This document shows positions 60,200 through 64,000 of a DNA stretch of 64,000 bases, piece after piece. Numbering within the stretch: the first letter of the stretch is position 1; each line of letters starts with the position of its first letter. Source of the stretch: Bacteroidota bacterium (GTDB taxonomy: Bacteria > Bacteroidota > Bacteroidia > Bacteroidales > F082); NCBI GenBank assembly GCA_020444415.1, contig JAHLLA010000001.1, forward strand, positions 806,001 through 870,000, in the 5' to 3' direction. Below the pieces are notes generated by a model. That model did no database searches, was not told where the DNA came from, and saw nothing but the letters and a program-made list of their open reading frames with translations. The translations under genes were made by a program, and so were the position numbers.

Positions 60200-61297
60200 A
60201 TGAGCAATCTGAAAAATAACTATTGCGTAATTATGGCGGGTGGAGTTGGTACCCGTTTCTGGCCCATGAGCCGCACATCCAGACCCAAGCAATTCATTGA
60301 CGTCCTTGATGTAGGGAAAACCCTGATACAGCTCACTTTCGAGCGTTTTAGAAAAATATGCCCTCCTGAAAATGTATATGTCGTTACCAATGCTATTTAT
60401 AAAGATCTCGTATTGGAACAACTTCCGGAACTCTCAGAAAACCAGGTGCTTTGCGAACCCTCTATGAGAAATACGGCGCCATGCGTGGCCTATGCGAATT
60501 ATAAAATCAATGAAATTAACCCGGAAGCTCTAATAGTAGTTGCTCCTTCTGATCATATTATCCTAAATGAAGATGCATTTGTCAGTGACATAAATTCCGC
60601 ATTAAAAGCTGCTTCACAAAACGACTGCCTGCTTACATTGGGGATAAAACCCAGCAGGCCCGACACAGGTTATGGGTATATTCAATACCTCGAAAAAAGC
60701 ATCTCGGCAGAAATTCCTGAAATAAAAAAAGTAAAAACTTTTACGGAAAAACCTAACCTCGAAATCGCAAAATCATTCCTGGCAAGTGGTGATTTTCTCT
60801 GGAACTCCGGTATTTTTATCTGGTCGTTAAAGAGCATCATGAGCGCTTTCAAGCGATACCTGAACGATGTGGATTCATTATTCGCTGAAGGAGTAGGTAT
60901 CTACAATACACCTGACGAAGCTGATTTTATTGGTAAAACATATGCCGTTTGCAAAAACATTTCCATCGACTATGGTATTATGGAAAAAGCGGAAAATGTA
61001 TATGTGCTGGCTGTAGATTTTGGATGGTCGGATTTGGGTACCTGGGGATCGCTATACGAAATCAGGAGTAAAGATGCTCATGAAAACGCGGTGATGGGTA
61101 ATAACGTAATGTTCTATAATTCTGAAAATTGCATTGTGAATGTGCCCAAAGACAAATTGGTTGTTCTGCAAGGTCTGAAGAACTACATCGTTGTCGAAGA
61201 CAACAACACCCTGCTTGTCTGCCGCAAAGAAGACGAGCAGCATATCAGGCAGATTGTTTCCGATGTGAAGCTTGAAAAAGGTGAAAAATTTGTGTAA
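60200..61297 (+). CDS. manC: Mannose-1-phosphate guanylyltransferase
   Basis: 365 residues, the single-domain form without the C-terminal phosphomannose-isomerase part. The nucleotidyl-transferase signature is VIMAGGVGTRFWPMSRTSRPKQF, followed by PSMRNTAPCVAYA, VVAPSDHIILNE, VKTFTEKPNLEIA and WNSGIFIWSLKSIM. It makes GDP-mannose from mannose-1-phosphate and GTP for surface glycans. Adjacent glycan genes elsewhere in the window could use the product. Confidence 0.94.
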   Translation: MSNLKNNYCVIMAGGVGTRFWPMSRTSRPKQFIDVLDVGKTLIQLTFERFRKICPPENVYVVTNAIYKDLVLEQLPELSENQVLCEPSMRNTAPCVAYANYKINEINPEALIVVAPSDHIILNEDAFVSDINSALKAASQNDCLLTLGIKPSRPDTGYGYIQYLEKSISAEIPEIKKVKTFTEKPNLEIAKSFLASGDFLWNSGIFIWSLKSIMSAFKRYLNDVDSLFAEGVGIYNTPDEADFIGKTYAVCKNISIDYGIMEKAENVYVLAVDFGWSDLGTWGSLYEIRSKDAHENAVMGNNVMFYNSENCIVNVPKDKLVVLQGLKNYIVVEDNNTLLVCRKEDEQHIRQIVSDVKLEKGEKFV

Positions 61298-61336
61298 AGT
61301 TCTTAATCATGAAATGTTAAACTAATTTGATATAAA

Positions 61337-63556
61337 ATGAAAAAAGTTATCATTATTACAATCGCATTTTTAATCGGTTTTACTCAGTTTATAAAAGCTG
61401 ACGAAGGAATGTGGTTACCTCTGTTGATCAATAACAATATTGTTGAAATGCAGGAAATGGGATTAAAATTAAGTGCTGAAGACATTTACAGTGTCAATCA
61501 TTCAAGTTTAAAAGATGCCATCGTAATTTTCGGCAGAGGCTGTACCGGCGAAATGGTATCTCCCGAAGGTTTATTACTCACCAATCATCATTGTGGTTAC
61601 GGTTCCATTCAAAAAGTAAGTACACCCTCAGATAACCACCTTCAGAATGGTTTTTGGGCCACCAGTAAAAAGGAAGAAATTCCGATCGAAGGTTTGACCG
61701 TGAAATTTTTAATTAAAATGGAAGATGCATCGGACAAAGTGTTGGAAGGTGTAACATCAGAAATGACAGAAAAAGAAAGAGCCAATAAAATTGCTGAAAA
61801 TTCAAAAAAACTGATTGAAACAGCTACCGAAGACACTCATTATAGTGCCATTGTTGAATCTTTTTTTGGCGGAAATGAATTTTACCTTTTCGTTTATGAA
61901 ACCTATACCGATGTCCGCCTTACCGGAACACCGCCCGAATCGATCGGAAAATTTGGTGCCGATACCGACAACTGGATGTGGCCTCGTCATACAGGCGATT
62001 TTTCGATGTTCAGGGTGTATGCTGATGCAAATGGTAAACCCGCCGCATTTTCAGAAAACAATGTACCTCTAAAACCCAAACACTTTCTGCCTGTTTCAAT
62101 TGAAGGTGTTAAAAAAGGCGACTTTACCATGATCATGGGTTACCCGGGAAGTACGCAACGATATTTATCATCTTATGGTGTCGACCTGGCCATCAATCAA
62201 TCCAATATGACCATTGTTAATATCCGTGCTGAAAAACTACGTATTATGAAAGAAGGCATGGATGCTGACGAAACAGTCAGGTTGCAATACGCGTCAAAAT
62301 ATGCACGTACCGCCAACTATTGGAAATATTTCATTGGCCAAACAAAGGGTTTGAAAAGGCTAAAAGTAAAAGATAAAAAGCTTGCCGAAGAAGCTGAGTT
62401 CTCAAACTGGATCAACCAAAATCCGGAGGCAAAAGAAAAATACGGTGAAGCAATACCATTGATCAGCAGTGCGTTTGAGGAGATCGAAGAAACAAACCTG
62501 ACCAAATGGTATTTCCGCGAAGCCATCATGTATGGACCCGAAATTTTAAGTTATGCGAATTCCTTCAAAAATTTGTCAAAGCTCCTGAATAATAAAGATG
62601 CTAAAGAAGACGAAATTAACAAGGAGATTGAAAAACTGAAAGCAGGCGTTGCAGATCATTTTAAAGATTATAATAAAAACATCGATCAAAATCTACTGGC
62701 CTCCATGATTGACATGTACAATGAGCATGTTCCTTTGGATCAGCAGCCGGTTTATCTGCTGGAAATAGATAATAAATACAAAGGTGACTTTTATGCCTAC
62801 GCAGAAGATGTTTTTGAAAAAACAATGTTCGCTGATAAAGATAAGGTAATGGCGTTTTTGAATGATCCGAAAGCAAAACAACTGGACAAAGATCCGGCAC
62901 TAACAGCCATGAGGGCATTTGTGGAAAAATATAAAGAAGTGATGAGCACAACCAAAGATGCAAACGGAAAGCTTGAAAAAGGTCATCGCCTTTATATTGC
63001 AGGGTTAAGGGAGATGAATGATGATAAAAATTATTATCCTGATGCCAATTTCACCATGCGATTAACTTACGGGACTGTTCAGGACTATTATCCTGCCGAT
63101 GCCATTCATTATGACTATTATACAACTATCGAAGGCATCATGGAGAAAGAAGATCCGAACAATTGGGAATTTATTGTTCCGGAGAAATTGAAAGAACTGT
63201 ATAAAGCCAAAGATTACGGCCCTTATGGTGTCAATGGTACCCTGCCAATTGGTTTTTTAACAACCCACGACATTACCGGTGGCAATTCGGGAAGCCCCGT
63301 TTTAAATGACAAGGGAGAGTTAATCGGTCTCGCATTCGACGGTAACTGGGAAGCCATGAGTGGCGATATCGCTTTCGAGCCCGAATTGCAGCGAACCATT
63401 AATGTCGACATCAGGTACGTCATGTTTATTATTGATAAATTTGCCGGTGCCACCAACCTGATCGATGAAATGACCATCGTGAAGAAAACTCCTTCAAAAA
63501 TACTTGGAGGTCCCACCTATGAAACTGAAAAAGTTTCTAGAGAAGGACAGGAATAA
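61337..63556 (+). CDS. Dipeptidyl-peptidase 7-type S46 family serine protease
   Basis: 739 residues with a signal peptide (MKKVIIITIAFLIGFTQFIKA|D). The S46 catalytic triad is His85 (LLLTNHHCGYG), Asp221 (RHTGDFSMFR) and Ser651 (GGNSGSPVLN). The residue 18 after the Ser is Gly669 (LAFDGNWEA). In the family, Gly at this place (as in P. gingivalis DPP7) gives preference for hydrophobic P1 residues, while Arg (DPP11) gives preference for acidic residues. So DPP7-like specificity is predicted. It releases dipeptides from peptides in the periplasm for amino-acid nutrition. A rho-independent terminator follows at 63578. Confidence 0.93.
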   Translation: MKKVIIITIAFLIGFTQFIKADEGMWLPLLINNNIVEMQEMGLKLSAEDIYSVNHSSLKDAIVIFGRGCTGEMVSPEGLLLTNHHCGYGSIQKVSTPSDNHLQNGFWATSKKEEIPIEGLTVKFLIKMEDASDKVLEGVTSEMTEKERANKIAENSKKLIETATEDTHYSAIVESFFGGNEFYLFVYETYTDVRLTGTPPESIGKFGADTDNWMWPRHTGDFSMFRVYADANGKPAAFSENNVPLKPKHFLPVSIEGVKKGDFTMIMGYPGSTQRYLSSYGVDLAINQSNMTIVNIRAEKLRIMKEGMDADETVRLQYASKYARTANYWKYFIGQTKGLKRLKVKDKKLAEEAEFSNWINQNPEAKEKYGEAIPLISSAFEEIEETNLTKWYFREAIMYGPEILSYANSFKNLSKLLNNKDAKEDEINKEIEKLKAGVADHFKDYNKNIDQNLLASMIDMYNEHVPLDQQPVYLLEIDNKYKGDFYAYAEDVFEKTMFADKDKVMAFLNDPKAKQLDKDPALTAMRAFVEKYKEVMSTTKDANGKLEKGHRLYIAGLREMNDDKNYYPDANFTMRLTYGTVQDYYPADAIHYDYYTTIEGIMEKEDPNNWEFIVPEKLKELYKAKDYGPYGVNGTLPIGFLTTHDITGGNSGSPVLNDKGELIGLAFDGNWEAMSGDIAFEPELQRTINVDIRYVMFIIDKFAGATNLIDEMTIVKKTPSKILGGPTYETEKVSREGQE

Positions 63557-63577
63557 GTACATTAAAAAAATAATTTA

Positions 63578-63612
63578 AATAGCCCGGAATATAAAGATCG
63601 GGCTATTTTTTT
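63578..63612 (+). terminator. Rho-independent terminator after the S46 protease
   Basis: AATAGCCCG (63578-63586), a 12-base loop, CGGGCTATT (63599-63607), then a T-tract. The stem is perfect. Confidence 0.88.
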
Positions 63613-63649
63613 GTTTTCCATAATTCGTATATCCGTATTTTAATTCCTT

Positions 63650-63657
63650 TATTTTTG
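63650..63657 (+). promoter_or_regulatory. Probable -7 element of the porZ-like gene
   Basis: TATTTTTG followed by C fits TAnnTTTG, 71 bases before the ATG at 63729. No -33 TTG at the usual distance. Confidence 0.42.
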
Positions 63658-63728
63658 CCTGCAATTCAATATTTGCAATATTTTACCTGATTTTCAGTTA
63701 GTATTTATGAATCTTATTTTGCGTCCAT

Positions 63729-64000
63729 ATGAATAGAAAATATTACGCCAGCCCCATCTTAATTGTTCTTTTTATAGTAAGTAATTTAGTATCGTTAGCC
63801 CAACCAGCAGCTCTTGGCGAATGGAAAACACACCTACCTTATAAACAAGTAATTGATGTGGCGGTTTCAAGCGATAAGGTATTTGCCGCTACTCCTTATA
63901 GCATGTTTACTTATAGTTTTATCGACAACAGGGTTGAACTGTTTGACAAAATAAAAGGCTTAAGCGATGTGGGCATCAACAAAATTGGATATAACCAGCA
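63729..64000 (+). CDS. porZ: PorZ-like type IX secretion protein, N-terminal part
   Basis: The gene runs off the right edge; about 90 residues are seen. An ATG at 63729 opens a signal peptide (MNRKYYASPILIVLFIVSNLVSLA|Q), then ALGEWKTHLPYKQVIDVA, SSDKVFAATPYSMFTYS, and LFDKIKGLSDVGINKIGYN. This is the typical first blade of the N-terminal beta-propeller of PorZ, a surface protein of the type IX secretion system (C-terminal signal processing and A-LPS attachment). Because only the first blade is seen, another two-component-propeller protein cannot be fully excluded. Confidence 0.75.
   Translation, partial: MNRKYYASPILIVLFIVSNLVSLAQPAALGEWKTHLPYKQVIDVAVSSDKVFAATPYSMFTYSFIDNRVELFDKIKGLSDVGINKIGYNQ

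Overview
The window is AT-rich, densely coded bacterial DNA from a member of the Bacteroidota. The signs are: an N-terminal PorZ fragment (type IX secretion) at the right edge, a dipeptidyl-peptidase 7-type S46 protease, a TonB-dependent receptor with a carboxypeptidase-regulatory-like N-terminal domain, SDR-type threonine dehydrogenase, a lipoprotein whose first residues after the lipid-bearing cysteine are KKDDE, and many start sites preceded by the Bacteroidota -7 element TAnnTTTG rather than by strong Shine-Dalgarno sequences. No phage, insertion sequence, CRISPR array or rRNA was seen. The layout looks like a chromosomal core region with short accessory-like patches. Genus cannot be decided from the sequence.

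Layout. 1-3137: plus-strand run (membrane methyltransferase/reductase-like fragment, metallophosphoesterase, SDR, DsrE-like, flavin reductase). 3126-9849: radical SAM protein, then a group of secreted proteins of unknown role ending in an 882-residue modular leucine-rich-repeat protein. 9861-14251: acetyltransferase, flavodoxin, and a tight four-gene minus-strand operon egtB-egtD-DUF427-unknown that should make ergothioneine or a close relative. 14384-18669: TerC-like membrane protein, MeaB GTPase, acyl-CoA ligase and tRNA-Lys. 18670-26431: Omp85-like protein, then a sulfatase locus (arylsulfatase, glycine-zipper protein, a secreted two-repeat protein, a PAS-LuxR regulator and a beta-barrel protein) with a repeated palindromic operator-like motif. 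26488-31910: sugar epimerase, polyprenyl-phosphate glycosyltransferase, flippase-like protein, TonB-dependent receptor. 32526-37902: fasciclin lipoprotein, secreted cyanophycinase, small proteins, catalase-peroxidase and tRNA-Pro. 38061-49401: alcohol dehydrogenase, methyltransferase, cysteinyl-tRNA synthetase, fused transporter/spermidine-synthase-like protein, threonine dehydrogenase, lipid kinase and two glycosyltransferases. 49455-55839: trkA-trkH potassium uptake, a GT-C type membrane protein, and an omega-amidase/aminotransferase pair. 56007-64000: pgk, an mlaE-mlaF-cvpA operon, a small lipoprotein, SprT-like protein, mannose-1-phosphate guanylyltransferase, DPP7-type protease and the start of porZ.

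The strongest new leads are: (i) a 16-bp palindrome near TACTCA-N4-TGAGTA, found twice before the sulfatase and once before the PAS-LuxR regulator about 5 kb away, suggesting a small self-regulated sulfatase regulon; (ii) a tightly packed ergothioneine-type operon that lacks egtA, egtC and egtE and carries two extra genes, one not recognised; (iii) a giant LRR protein built of three LRR blocks, each closed by a Cys/Asn cap and punctuated by a WW...W linker. Several start sites were moved inward from the longest reading frame because a promoter-like element or the signal peptide shows the true start.
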